The notes below the pieces were generated by a model. That model ran no database searches. It was not told the origin of the DNA and worked only from the letters and a program-made list of their open reading frames with translations. A stretch of DNA of 64,000 nt from Paracoccaceae bacterium (GTDB taxonomy: Bacteria; Pseudomonadota; Alphaproteobacteria; Rhodobacterales; Rhodobacteraceae). Shown here in pieces: positions 53,373 to 61,768 of the stretch (positions are counted from its first letter, which is position 1; each line of letters starts with the position of its first letter). Location: the NCBI GenBank assembly GCA_027489355.1, contig JAIXZY010000054.1:19768-83767 (forward strand), written 5' to 3'. A program made the position numbers and the translations under genes.

Positions 53373-53386
53373 TTGATCCGCATCAA
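53373..53386. promoter_or_regulatory. FNR/FnrL-type operator before ppk2
   Basis: TTGATCCGCATCAA is a perfect match to the FNR/FnrL consensus TTGAT-N4-ATCAA. Its end is 58 bases before the ppk2 ATG, a place suited to activation, and it begins 78 bases from the divergent GST start. A related CRP/FNR protein could also bind. Confidence 0.65.
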
Positions 53387-53444
53387 GGTGGACTGGCGCG
53401 GTCCGTGCCAAGGGGAAAGCGTCATGTGAAGGAGGTGCCCCCGT

Positions 53445-54392
53445 ATGGACGACAGCGCGACGATCCTGAACCCCGGCCCCGAGGCCCCTGCGGTTTCCCT
53501 GGCGGCCGAGCCCGCCAAGTCCGGTCCCAGGACCTTTCCGGTGGCGTCAAGCCCGCTGCACCAGGCCTTCGAATCCGGCCGATACCCCTATGCGCGCCTG
53601 ATGGGCCGCGCGACCTATGAGGCCGAGAAGGCCAAGCTGCAGGCCGAGCTGTTGAAGGTGCAGATCTGGGCGCAGGAGACGGGGCAGAAGTTCGTCATCC
53701 TGATGGAAGGGCGCGACGCAGCCGGAAAGGGCGGGACGATCAAGCGCTTCATGGAGCATCTGAACCCCCGCTATGCCCGGGTCTGCGCGCTGACCAAGCC
53801 CTCGGACGTGGAAAAGGGCCAGTGGTTCTTCCAGCGCTACATCGCGCATCTGCCGACGGCAGGGGAAATGGTGTTCTATGACCGGTCCTGGTACAACCGG
53901 GCGGGCGTCGAGCGGGTGATGGGCTTCTGCACGCCGTCGGAATACCTGGAGTTCATGCGCCAGGCGCCCGAGCTGGAGCGGATGCTCGTCCGGTCGGGCA
54001 TCCGGCTTTACAAGTACTGGTTCAGCGTCACGCGTGAGGAACAGCGGGCGCGGTTCCTGGCGCGGGAAACCGATCCGCTGAAAATGTGGAAGCTGTCGCC
54101 CATCGACAAGGCGAGCCTTGACCGCTGGGACGACTATACCGAGGCGAAGGAGGCGATGTTCTTCTACACCGACACCGCCGACGCGCCCTGGGTGATCGTC
54201 AAGTCCAACGACAAGAAGCGCGCGCGGCTGAACTGCATGAAGCATTTCCTGTCGACGATCGACTACCCGAACAAGGATCACGCGGTCGTCGGCAGCCCGG
54301 ACCCCCTGATCGTTGGGCGGGCGCAGCAGGTGCTGAAGATGGACAGCGACATCTACGACGCTGCCACGCATCCGGCGATGCAGCGGGGCTGA
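53445..54392 (+). CDS. ppk2: Polyphosphate kinase 2 (PPK2)
   Basis: Transfers phosphate between polyphosphate and nucleoside diphosphates, usually making GTP or ATP from polyphosphate. 315 residues: after a variable ~45-residue N-terminus, Walker A GRDAAGKGGTIKRFMEHLNP near residue 88, Walker B region FYDRSWYNRAGVERVMGFC, and the lid WKLSPIDKASLDRWDDYTEA. Class I one-domain type by length. GGAGG stands before the ATG. A perfect FNR box upstream suggests induction at low oxygen. Confidence 0.93.
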   Translation: MDDSATILNPGPEAPAVSLAAEPAKSGPRTFPVASSPLHQAFESGRYPYARLMGRATYEAEKAKLQAELLKVQIWAQETGQKFVILMEGRDAAGKGGTIKRFMEHLNPRYARVCALTKPSDVEKGQWFFQRYIAHLPTAGEMVFYDRSWYNRAGVERVMGFCTPSEYLEFMRQAPELERMLVRSGIRLYKYWFSVTREEQRARFLARETDPLKMWKLSPIDKASLDRWDDYTEAKEAMFFYTDTADAPWVIVKSNDKKRARLNCMKHFLSTIDYPNKDHAVVGSPDPLIVGRAQQVLKMDSDIYDAATHPAMQRG

Positions 54393-54456
54393 CGGCGCTG
54401 CAGCGCGGCGGATTCCCGGACTTGTGAACCGCATCCGGTCGGCGTAAGCCTGCCGG

Positions 54457-55803
54457 ATGACTATACAAATGTCCAATTCCACCCACGCGAGGGAAACCCT
54501 TGTGCTGGGGTTGCCCCTTGTCGGGTCGCATCTGGCGCAGATGGCGCTGCATGTGACCGATACGGTCATGGTCGGCTGGTACGGCGTGGTGGCACTGGCC
54601 GCCGTGGTGCTGGGGGCCTCGTCCTTCTTCATCGTCTTTGTCGTCGGCTCGGGGTTTGCCAAGGCCGTGATGCCGATGGTCGCCTCGGCGCTGGGCCAGG
54701 ATGACGAGACGCAGGTCCGTCGCGACACGCGGATGGGGATCTGGCTGTCGATCTTCTACGGGCTGGTCGTCTATCCGCTTTTCTGGTGGTCCAAGCCGAT
54801 CCTCCTGGCACTGGGCCAGAACCCCGAGGTCGCGGCCATCGCGCAGGATTACATGCGGATCGCCGGCTTGGGCATGGTGCCGGCGCTGGTGGTGACGGTG
54901 CTGCAAAGTTATCTCGCGGCGCTGCACCGGACTCAGGTGGTCCTTTGGGTCACCCTGGCGGCCGTGGGGCTTAACATCCTGGTCAACTGGGCGCTGATCT
55001 TCGGCAACTGGGGCTTCCCCGAGATGGGCGCGCGCGGCTCGGCGGTGGCCACGGTTGCGGTGCAGGTCATGTCGCTGGTGGTGCTGGCGCTTTATGCGCA
55101 TCTCTTGCCCGAGCTGCGCCGGTTCCATCTGTTCCAGCGCTTCTGGCGGCCGGACTGGCACGCGATGGGGCAAGTGTTCCGGCTGGGCGTGCCGATCGGG
55201 CTGACCGGCCTTGCAGAAGGCGGGATGTTCCAGGCCTCGGCGCTGATGATGGGCTGGATCGGGACGGTGGAACTTGCCGCGCATGGTATCGCGCTTGAGG
55301 TTGCGGCGCTGACCTTCATGCTGCACGTCGGCCTGTCCAGCTCGGCGACGATCCGGGTGGCGCGGTTCGACGGGCAGGGCGACCGGGTCGCCTTGCGCCA
55401 GGCGGCGAAGGTGGCGGTTGTGATCTCTCTGGGGGTGGCGGTCGCGTCGGTGACGCTGTTCCTGTCCGCGCGCGAGCCCATCGTGGCGCTGTTCCTGGAC
55501 CTGTCGAAGCCCGAAAGCGCCGCGATCCTGGCCTATGGCACGGTGCTTCTGGGCGTGGCGGCGCTGTTCCAGCTGGCCGACGGGATGCAGGTCATGGCGC
55601 TGGGATTGCTGCGCGGGGTCCGGGACACCAGCGTTCCGATGGGCCTGGCGGCGGTCAGCTACTGGCTGATCGGCATCCCCTGCAGTTATGTCCTGGCCTT
55701 CCCGCTGGGCTTCGGTGGCGTGGGGCTGTGGCTGGGCCTGGTCGTCGGGCTGGTCTGCGCCTCGGCCAGCCTGATGTGGCGGTTCTGGTGGCTTGCCCGC
55801 TAG
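54457..55803 (+). CDS. MATE-family efflux transporter
   Basis: Inner-membrane drug/sodium or proton antiporter of 448 residues with twelve predicted helices in two similar halves: LVLGLPLVGSHLAQMALHVT and TDTVMVGWYGVVALAAVVLG in the first, VFRLGVPIGLTGLAEGGMFQ and ELAAHGIALEVAALTFMLHV in the second. NorM/DinF branch; substrate unknown. Its stop codon TAG is shared in a CTAG overlap with the convergent kpsC gene. Confidence 0.92.
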   Translation: MTIQMSNSTHARETLVLGLPLVGSHLAQMALHVTDTVMVGWYGVVALAAVVLGASSFFIVFVVGSGFAKAVMPMVASALGQDDETQVRRDTRMGIWLSIFYGLVVYPLFWWSKPILLALGQNPEVAAIAQDYMRIAGLGMVPALVVTVLQSYLAALHRTQVVLWVTLAAVGLNILVNWALIFGNWGFPEMGARGSAVATVAVQVMSLVVLALYAHLLPELRRFHLFQRFWRPDWHAMGQVFRLGVPIGLTGLAEGGMFQASALMMGWIGTVELAAHGIALEVAALTFMLHVGLSSSATIRVARFDGQGDRVALRQAAKVAVVISLGVAVASVTLFLSAREPIVALFLDLSKPESAAILAYGTVLLGVAALFQLADGMQVMALGLLRGVRDTSVPMGLAAVSYWLIGIPCSYVLAFPLGFGGVGLWLGLVVGLVCASASLMWRFWWLAR

Positions 55804-57824
55804 CGCCAGAGCGGCGCAAGGCTGGCAAGGCGGCCCTGCAGCTTTGAGAGCAGGCGGTTGGCCCGGCCCGGATGCGGGATGTCGCCGCTTTCCAGCCGCT
55901 CCAGCGCGACTTCGACCGGGCAGGGGCGCTGGCTGACCGGGTCCCAGTAGCGCGGATAGGCGATCAGCGCGGCGTGGGCCAGTTGCAGCAGGTCCGGCCG
56001 CGCCCTCCGGCGATCCGGCACGGGACCGAGGTCGCGCGTCAGACCCCAGCCCGCGTAGAACGGCGCGCCAAGGCAGGTGACGGGCAGGCCGCGCAGAAGC
56101 GCCTCGAACCCCATGAGCGAGGTCATGGTCCAGACCTCCTGCACCTCGGCCAGCAGCGCGGCGGGGTCGGCCTGCGGCACCTCCAGGTCGGCCAGGCCAG
56201 TGGCGTCGATGGCGCCGGGGCGGAGGCCCGCCTGCACGTCGGGATGGGGCTTGTACAGGATCACCGCGCCAGGGTTCGCCGCCCGCGCGGCTTGCAGCAG
56301 CGCAAGGTTCGTTCGCACCGCGCCCGCGCCCCGCAGGATCGACGCATCGTCCTCGACCTGTCCCGGCACCAGGATGCGGTGGCCCGGCGGCAGTGGCGGG
56401 ACCGGGCCGGAGAGGTTGTACTTGGTCAGCCCCTTCTCGCGGATCCGGTCGATCACTGCGGCGGTGCGGCGGCGCTGGCTGTCGCTGAGCGGGCGGGCGA
56501 TGAGCGCCTCCAGCCGCGACGGGCGTGAGGGGTCATAGTAGATGCCGCGGTCGTCGGTCACAAGCGACAGGGGCGGCACCAATTCGGCCCCCAGCCCGCG
56601 CGAGCGCAGGAAGCCGTCTTCGACCCGAAGGCAGGGGGCCCGGGGCGCGAAGCCGTCGGGCTCTTTCCCGGCCCAGAGCAGCAGCGCGCGACCTGACCGC
56701 TGCGCCAGCCGGTCGGCGGCCTGCGGATCATCGCGGAAGCGCAGGGGCTTCACCCCGCCGAACACCTCTTGCAGACGCGTGCGCTTCCAGAGCCGCATCC
56801 CCGCCGCGACATGCCCGTGACGGTCGTCGGCCCAAGCGCGGACCTCGGCCTGAAGCTGGCGGATGACCTCCTCGATCCCGCAGAGCCGGTCGCGGCACGG
56901 ATCATACCAGAGCGGCGCCAGCAGCATGGCCCCGGCGAACAGCTCTTCCGGCGTCAACCGGCGCGCGCGGCGGGGGATGGGCTGTTCATCCTGGCTGAGA
57001 CCCCAGCCCGCGTAGAAGGGAGTACCGAAGACCCGGGGGCGGTGGCCGTGCAGGATCGCCTCGAACCCCATCTGCGACGAGACGGTGTAGACCTGCGCCG
57101 CCCCGGCCAAGAGCGCCTGAGGCGGGACCGGAGCGGTCAGGAGGCTGACCCGGCCCGCGGCGTCGCCGGTGCCGAAATGTCCGGGCCGGAAACCTCCCGT
57201 CGTCTCGGGATGGGTGCGGATGACCACGCGGCGTTCGGGATGTTCGCGCAGCGCGGCGGCCAGCATGGCGCGGAACGTGACACCGTTCGCCCCCGACCGA
57301 TAGACCGAGGCATCCCCCGCCGTCTGATCGACCACCAGGACATAGCCGGGGGCAGGAGTGGGGAGCGTCGTGTCAAAATTGTTGTATTTGGATAAGCCGT
57401 TCTCCATCAAACAATCAACTATCGCCCGTGCTTCCTGCAGGATGTCCGAATTGTACAAGTGCTTGGAGAGTAGAATTTCCTCGATCCGCGAGGGGCGGGA
57501 CCCGTCATAATGAATGCCCACGGTGTCGAAGAGCAACCCAAGCGGTGCTTCGCCCCCGGCCCGGCCCGGACGGACCGACCGCAGGAAGGCGTCTTCGGCC
57601 CGGACCAGAGGCACCCCGCGCCGGGCGGCGGCCCGCTCCCCTCGCCAGGCGGTGGGGCTGCACCCCCACACCAGCACACCGTCCTGCGGTCCGGGCAGGC
57701 CCGGCCGCAAGGCGTGTCCCGCAAGCTGCAGCATCCGATGCAGCCGGCGGTCGCGCAGGAAGGACAGGTTCTGGTGGTAAAGCCGCTGCGGCACCCCGGC
57801 CAGCGCGACTGCGTCGTCGCGCAT
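55800..57824 (-). CDS. kpsC: Capsule polysaccharide Kdo transferase KpsC
   Basis: Cytoplasmic dual-domain transferase of 674 residues that, with KpsS, builds the poly-Kdo linker on which group-2-type capsules are assembled. The two halves are similar: GIHYDGSRPSRIEEIL and GIYYDPSRPSRLEALI; GLSKYNN and GLTKYN; VRTHPE-like RTHPETTGG and KPHPDV; and MGFEAILHGHRPRVFGTPFY with MGFEALLRGLPVTCLGAPFY, each followed by AGWGL. ATG 57824 is 7 bases after the stop of the export gene. Bases 57368-57480 are AT-rich with rare codons, unlike the rest. Confidence 0.9.
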   Translation of the reverse strand: MRDDAVALAGVPQRLYHQNLSFLRDRRLHRMLQLAGHALRPGLPGPQDGVLVWGCSPTAWRGERAAARRGVPLVRAEDAFLRSVRPGRAGGEAPLGLLFDTVGIHYDGSRPSRIEEILLSKHLYNSDILQEARAIVDCLMENGLSKYNNFDTTLPTPAPGYVLVVDQTAGDASVYRSGANGVTFRAMLAAALREHPERRVVIRTHPETTGGFRPGHFGTGDAAGRVSLLTAPVPPQALLAGAAQVYTVSSQMGFEAILHGHRPRVFGTPFYAGWGLSQDEQPIPRRARRLTPEELFAGAMLLAPLWYDPCRDRLCGIEEVIRQLQAEVRAWADDRHGHVAAGMRLWKRTRLQEVFGGVKPLRFRDDPQAADRLAQRSGRALLLWAGKEPDGFAPRAPCLRVEDGFLRSRGLGAELVPPLSLVTDDRGIYYDPSRPSRLEALIARPLSDSQRRRTAAVIDRIREKGLTKYNLSGPVPPLPPGHRILVPGQVEDDASILRGAGAVRTNLALLQAARAANPGAVILYKPHPDVQAGLRPGAIDATGLADLEVPQADPAALLAEVQEVWTMTSLMGFEALLRGLPVTCLGAPFYAGWGLTRDLGPVPDRRRARPDLLQLAHAALIAYPRYWDPVSQRPCPVEVALERLESGDIPHPGRANRLLSKLQGRLASLAPLWR

Positions 57825-57831
57825 GGTCCGC

Positions 57832-58992
57832 TCAGTCGCCGGAATTGGCGGTGTTGGCAAGGTTCGACGCCGCGCTGGTCGAGCCGGTGATCGCACCCAG
57901 CGTCTTCTGCCACTGCACGAACGGGGCCTCGGTCACATAGAGCGTGTCGCCGTCGCGGATCTGGAAGTCGCGGGCCTCGAACAGGCCTGTGGGCTCGGTC
58001 AGGTCCAGCACATAGACGACGCGCTGGTCGCCGACGAGGTCGGGTCGGCCAAGGACGGCGCGGGCGATCTCTTCGCTTTCGTCGCGCAGGACGAAGACGC
58101 CTTTCGGGTCGGCCGCCATGCTGGACAGCCCGCCCACCGTGGCGATGGCCTCCAGCGCCGAGAGGGTGGGGGATTCGAACGGAACCGTGCTTTGCGCCCC
58201 GGTCGCGCCAAGGGCGATGAAGCTGCGGCTGTCTTCCTCGATCATGATCTTGTCGCCGGGGCGCAGCGCGATGTCGAGCGCGGGGTTCTCGTACAGGTCC
58301 TTGAGCCAGATCTTCCCGGTCTGGCCGCCGCGCGTCACCCGGACGATGGCAACGGCGGGATCGACCGTGACCCCGCCCGATTTGGCCAGCATGGTGGCAA
58401 GGGTGCGGGTCGAGGATTCGATCGCGTAGACCCCGTTCGCCCCGGCCTGCCCCGAGATCGACACGGTCGATCCTTCGCCGGCCGCGCGCGCGACGCTGAC
58501 CTGCGGATCGGGGGTCTGGTCTTCCAGCTTGCGGGTGATGGCCTGACGAAGCCCCTCGGGCGTCTGGCCTGCGGCCCGGATGCGGCCTGCGTAGGGGATG
58601 TAGATGTAGCCCTGTCCATCGACCTGAAGCTGATCCAGGCCCGAGACGCGCTGGCCCGTGTTGCCGAGCAGCGGCTCATCCTTGACGTTTTCGTAGACGG
58701 TCACACTGATCGTGTCGCCGACCGCGATGGTGTCGGCCCCGACAAGGCCCGCATTGCGGAAGCTGTCGCTGAAGCCGAAGCTGGGTTGGACCGCAGTGGC
58801 GGCGCTGACCTCGGGCGTGACCTTGACGATATGCGCGTTGCCCTTCTTTTCGACCGAACCGGCCAGCACCTCGCGCTTGGTCGGGCCAGAGCGGGGCAGG
58901 CCGCAGGCCGAGACGATGGCGACTGCGGACAGCAGAAGAACTGCCCTGGCGGCGAAACTGGTCTGGACGCGCACTGCTCTGTTCCCCTGCAT
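57832..58992 (-). CDS. Wza/KpsD-like polysaccharide export lipoprotein
   Basis: Outer-membrane export protein of 386 residues. Signal peptide with lipobox (LLLSAVAIVSACGLPRSG, Cys near 30), the polysaccharide-export domain (VGADTIAVGDTISVTVYENV, QVDGQGYIYIPYAGRIRAAG) and two SLBB-type domains (VSISGQAGANGVYAIESSTR, LDIALRPGDKIMIEEDSRSF). Forms the outer-membrane channel for capsule. Second gene in the minus-strand capsule group between kpsS and kpsC. Confidence 0.88.
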   Translation of the reverse strand: MQGNRAVRVQTSFAARAVLLLSAVAIVSACGLPRSGPTKREVLAGSVEKKGNAHIVKVTPEVSAATAVQPSFGFSDSFRNAGLVGADTIAVGDTISVTVYENVKDEPLLGNTGQRVSGLDQLQVDGQGYIYIPYAGRIRAAGQTPEGLRQAITRKLEDQTPDPQVSVARAAGEGSTVSISGQAGANGVYAIESSTRTLATMLAKSGGVTVDPAVAIVRVTRGGQTGKIWLKDLYENPALDIALRPGDKIMIEEDSRSFIALGATGAQSTVPFESPTLSALEAIATVGGLSSMAADPKGVFVLRDESEEIARAVLGRPDLVGDQRVVYVLDLTEPTGLFEARDFQIRDGDTLYVTEAPFVQWQKTLGAITGSTSAASNLANTANSGD

Positions 58993-59062
58993 TCCGCTTC
59001 GGGATTTTATTGCCGAACCTTAGCGAAGTGGCGGTTCCATTGCCAGCACGGGCCGGGGCGCG

Positions 59063-60352
59063 TCAGCGCACGAGGTGAAACTGTTGCCGTGGTGCCGCTG
59101 TCCCGGCACTGAGCGCCTGGTAGGGATCCTGCGGCGAAAGCATCAGGTCGACCACCTGTCGCAGCAGCCGGCGGCGTCCGCGGGCCGAATAGAAGCCGCC
59201 CACGACCTGCGAGGTTTCCAGAAGGTAGTGCCGGTAGTCCCGGTAGGCGCGGGTGTCCGGGCGGTCGGGCGCGGCGAAGAACTGCTCCAGCGGCTGGGTC
59301 GAGACGAACTCGGGCTTGGCATAGACCGCCGCGCCGAAGACCCGCAGCGGCAGGCCGCGCCAGAGCGCCTGCTGCCCCGCGGTGGAATTCACCGTCACTG
59401 CCGAGCGGGCCTGGTTCAGCAGATGCGCAAGCTTGCCGCCCCGGACGAAATGCACGCGGTCCTGCACGCCGTGGTCGCGCGCCAACTGCCGGATCGCCGG
59501 CAGGATCGGGGCGCGACCGTCTTCAAGCGGGTGGGCCTTGAAGACCAGGTGGTGATGCGTGGGCGCGCCGCGGGCGAAGCCGCGGATGACCACCGCGACG
59601 AAATCGGTCATGCTGGTGAAGGGGGAATGGTCGCGGAAGCTGGCGTCGTGCTCGAGCTGCAGAAGGACCAGGTGGTAGGGAAAGCCCCCGCGCCGGATGC
59701 GCAGGGTGGCAAGCCGACGCTCCAGCCGGTGCAGTGGCATCAGGAGGAAACGCTTGAGGTAGAGGCGGAACTCTTGCCCCACGGTCAGCGCGCGGTGCGG
59801 GCGGAAGTTGCGGTAGGCCCGGCCCCCCAGCGCCACGAACCCGTGGTAGAGCGCGCCCCAGAACATGTGCTGGCGCATGTCGCCCCAGGTCGCGGGCGCC
59901 TCGGGCAGGTCGGGATCGACGCGGGCCAGCGCGCCCTGCATCTGCGGGACGGTCAGGTCCATCAGCCGGGAATGCCCGTTCGACCCGCCGCGTTCGTACG
60001 TCACCCAATAGGGGCGCAGGTAGCCTTCCTCGAACACATGCACGGTGATCCCGCGGGCGCGGGCCAGGGCGATGGCCTGGGCGTGGATCGGCCGGGTATC
60101 GCCGTAAAGGACCAGGTCGGTGATCTGGTGCCGGTCCAGAAGCGCGGCGCAGGTGGAGGGCCAGTCCTGGTGGCGGCCCTGGAAGGCGATGAAGCCGGGA
60201 CCCGGCCAGAACATCCGGTCGCCCAGGTTGAAGCCCACCCGCCAGACGCTTGCCCCCGTGGCGCGCAGCATCCGGCCGAGCTGATGGAACCAGGGTCCGT
60301 GCGGGCCTTGCAGGAACAGGAAACGACGGGGACCTTGGCTCACGCGGGACAC
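59063..60352 (-). CDS. kpsS: Capsule polysaccharide Kdo transferase KpsS
   Basis: 429 residues; adds the first Kdo to the lipid anchor of ABC-exported capsules, before KpsC extends it. Seen: RFLFLQGPHGPWFHQLGRML at the start, LVLYGDTRPIHAQAIALARA, VHVFEEGYLRPYWVTYERGG, VFKAHPLEDGRAP (HP motif) and SAVTVNSTAGQQALWRGLPL. The start is GTG 60352, with GTG 60343 as alternative; neither has a clear ribosome binding site. Divergent from ribE. Confidence 0.9.
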   Translation of the reverse strand: MSRVSQGPRRFLFLQGPHGPWFHQLGRMLRATGASVWRVGFNLGDRMFWPGPGFIAFQGRHQDWPSTCAALLDRHQITDLVLYGDTRPIHAQAIALARARGITVHVFEEGYLRPYWVTYERGGSNGHSRLMDLTVPQMQGALARVDPDLPEAPATWGDMRQHMFWGALYHGFVALGGRAYRNFRPHRALTVGQEFRLYLKRFLLMPLHRLERRLATLRIRRGGFPYHLVLLQLEHDASFRDHSPFTSMTDFVAVVIRGFARGAPTHHHLVFKAHPLEDGRAPILPAIRQLARDHGVQDRVHFVRGGKLAHLLNQARSAVTVNSTAGQQALWRGLPLRVFGAAVYAKPEFVSTQPLEQFFAAPDRPDTRAYRDYRHYLLETSQVVGGFYSARGRRRLLRQVVDLMLSPQDPYQALSAGTAAPRQQFHLVR

Positions 60353-60445
60353 TCGGACTGTGGTGAAAGGATATGGCCTGAAGCCCGTCAGGCTTGCAAG
60401 CGCGTCGGGCGGGCTTTACCTCAGACGCAAAGGCAGGAGGCGCGC

Positions 60446-61042
60446 ATGTTCACCGGAATTGTCACCGACGTGGGTCGGATCGTCGAGACGAAGGTCACCG
60501 GCGACCTTCGGGCGCGGATCGCCACGCGCTACGATGTCGGCGGGATCGACATCGGGGCCTCGATCGCCTGCGACGGGGTCTGTCTGACCGTGGTGGCGCT
60601 GGGGGCCGAGCCGGAGAACTGGTTCGACGTCGAGATCAGCGCCGAGACGGTATCCAAGACCAATGTCGGCGCCTGGGCGGCGGGCAAGCGGGTGAACCTG
60701 GAGCGCGCGCTGAAGGTGGGGGACGAGCTGGGCGGGCACATTGTCTCGGGCCATGTCGACGGGCTGGCCGAGGTGGTGAGCGTGCGGCACGAGGGCGGCT
60801 CGGTCCGCGTGACCTTCCGCGCGCCCGAGGCCTTGGCCCGGTTCATCGCGCCGAAGGGGTCGGTTGCGCTGAACGGGACCTCGCTGACGGTGAACGAGGT
60901 TTCGGGGGCGGAGTTCGGGGTGAACCTGATCCCGCATACGCAAGAGGTGACGACCTGGGGCGAGGTGGCCGTGGGCGACCAGGTGAACCTGGAGGTGGAC
61001 ACGATGGCCCGTTATGTGGCGCGGCTGCGGGAGTATGACTGA
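60446..61042 (+). CDS. ribE: Riboflavin synthase alpha subunit
   Basis: Joins two lumazine molecules to make riboflavin. 198 residues made of two similar barrels: MFTGIVTDVGRI with SIACDGVCLTVVALG and GHIVSGHVDGLAEV, then VALNGTSLTVNEVSG and VNLIPHTQEVTTWGEVAVGD. The frame is open far upstream across kpsS, but ATG 60446 with AGGAGG at 60435-60440 starts at the family's conserved MFTGIV. No FMN riboswitch is visible in the 93-base gap. Confidence 0.95.
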   Translation: MFTGIVTDVGRIVETKVTGDLRARIATRYDVGGIDIGASIACDGVCLTVVALGAEPENWFDVEISAETVSKTNVGAWAAGKRVNLERALKVGDELGGHIVSGHVDGLAEVVSVRHEGGSVRVTFRAPEALARFIAPKGSVALNGTSLTVNEVSGAEFGVNLIPHTQEVTTWGEVAVGDQVNLEVDTMARYVARLREYD

Positions 61043-61062
61043 GGTCGCGCCTGTGCCCGGCC

Positions 61063-61112
61063 CCGGAGGGTTTCACACCCGGACCTCCCGTGGGATATTT
61101 GCAGAAGAGAAA
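61063..61112 (+). repeat. Punctuation repeat: hairpin plus GGATATTTGCAGAAG tail, copy 3
   Basis: CCGGAGGGTTTCACACCCGG, then ACCTCCCGTGGGATATTTGC, then AGAAGAGAAAG. Between ribE and the IGHNGGP protein on the same strand. Same tail as 15988 (minus) and 25331. Confidence 0.7.
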
Positions 61113-61144
61113 GACAATTTTAGTCAAATGCTGCGGAGTTTCTG

Positions 61145-61708
61145 ATGGCGGAGATCGGGCATAACGGCGGGCCGTCGCTCGCGGGCGGGGTCAGTTGGCG
61201 GAAGCACTGCTGGTCCGCTGCCCGCGAGGCGCTGCTGCCGACCTTGCCCATCGAGGTGGTGCGGACGCGGGTCAAGCGGGCGCAGGCGCTGGGGCTGGAC
61301 TACAAGACCTATGCGGGGGTGCGGGCGGCCACGGGGCATGACGTTGTGGCGTTTCTGTTTTCGTCCAATGCGTTGCGGGTGTCGGTCCTGCGGCCCGCGA
61401 TGCCCGAGGCACGGGCGGAGAAGCTGGCGCAGGTGCAATGCGGGCGGCTGGCTCTGGCGGTGGCGCCGCTGGGCCCGGGTATGATGGAAGCGGCCAATCC
61501 CGTGCTGCACGGGGTTTCCCCTGCGCCTTACGCGCTGGCGGGGTTCAGTGAGGTGCGGGCCATGCTGCGGGCGGCGCTGGGGAAGCTGCCGTCGGACCGG
61601 GTGATCCTGGTCGGCGACCTGGGGCTGGAGCGCGACTGGTGCGCGGCGGGGCGGCTGGCCGCGTATCTGCCGGCAGAGCGGTATTTCGAGACCCCGCCCC
61701 GGACGTGA
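61145..61708 (+). CDS. Uncharacterised protein with N-terminal IGHNGGP motif
   Basis: 187 residues, no known function. It begins MAEIGHNGGPSLAGGVSWRK; the IGHNGGP motif recurs at the N-terminus of many otherwise unrelated alphaproteobacterial proteins (from memory). The rest contains LPTLPIEVVRTRVKRAQALG, LDYKTYAGVRAATGHDVVAF and VILVGDLGLERDWCAAGRLA. No signal peptide or membrane segment. GGAG precedes the ATG. The stop codon lies inside a palindrome. Confidence 0.72.
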   Translation: MAEIGHNGGPSLAGGVSWRKHCWSAAREALLPTLPIEVVRTRVKRAQALGLDYKTYAGVRAATGHDVVAFLFSSNALRVSVLRPAMPEARAEKLAQVQCGRLALAVAPLGPGMMEAANPVLHGVSPAPYALAGFSEVRAMLRAALGKLPSDRVILVGDLGLERDWCAAGRLAAYLPAERYFETPPRT

Positions 61709-61716
61709 TCCGGGGC
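61696..61716. repeat. REP-like palindrome GCCCCGGA-N5-TCCGGGGC
   Basis: Perfect 8-base arms around CGTGA; it contains the TGA stop of the preceding gene. CCCCGGA-N-TCCGGGG repeats are common in alphaproteobacterial genomes. Confidence 0.7.
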
Positions 61717-61768
61717 CTCATATAATACCCCAACGGCCTCGGATCGGGGCCGGGGCGGGTCAAACGAC

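Noticed and set aside
59075..60445. Upstream extension of ribE across kpsS
   Set aside because: The extension is antisense to kpsS; ribE starts at 60446 with AGGAGG and the conserved MFTGIV.
60353..60445. FMN riboswitch before ribE
   Set aside because: The gap is only 93 bases and none of the conserved FMN-aptamer segments are present.
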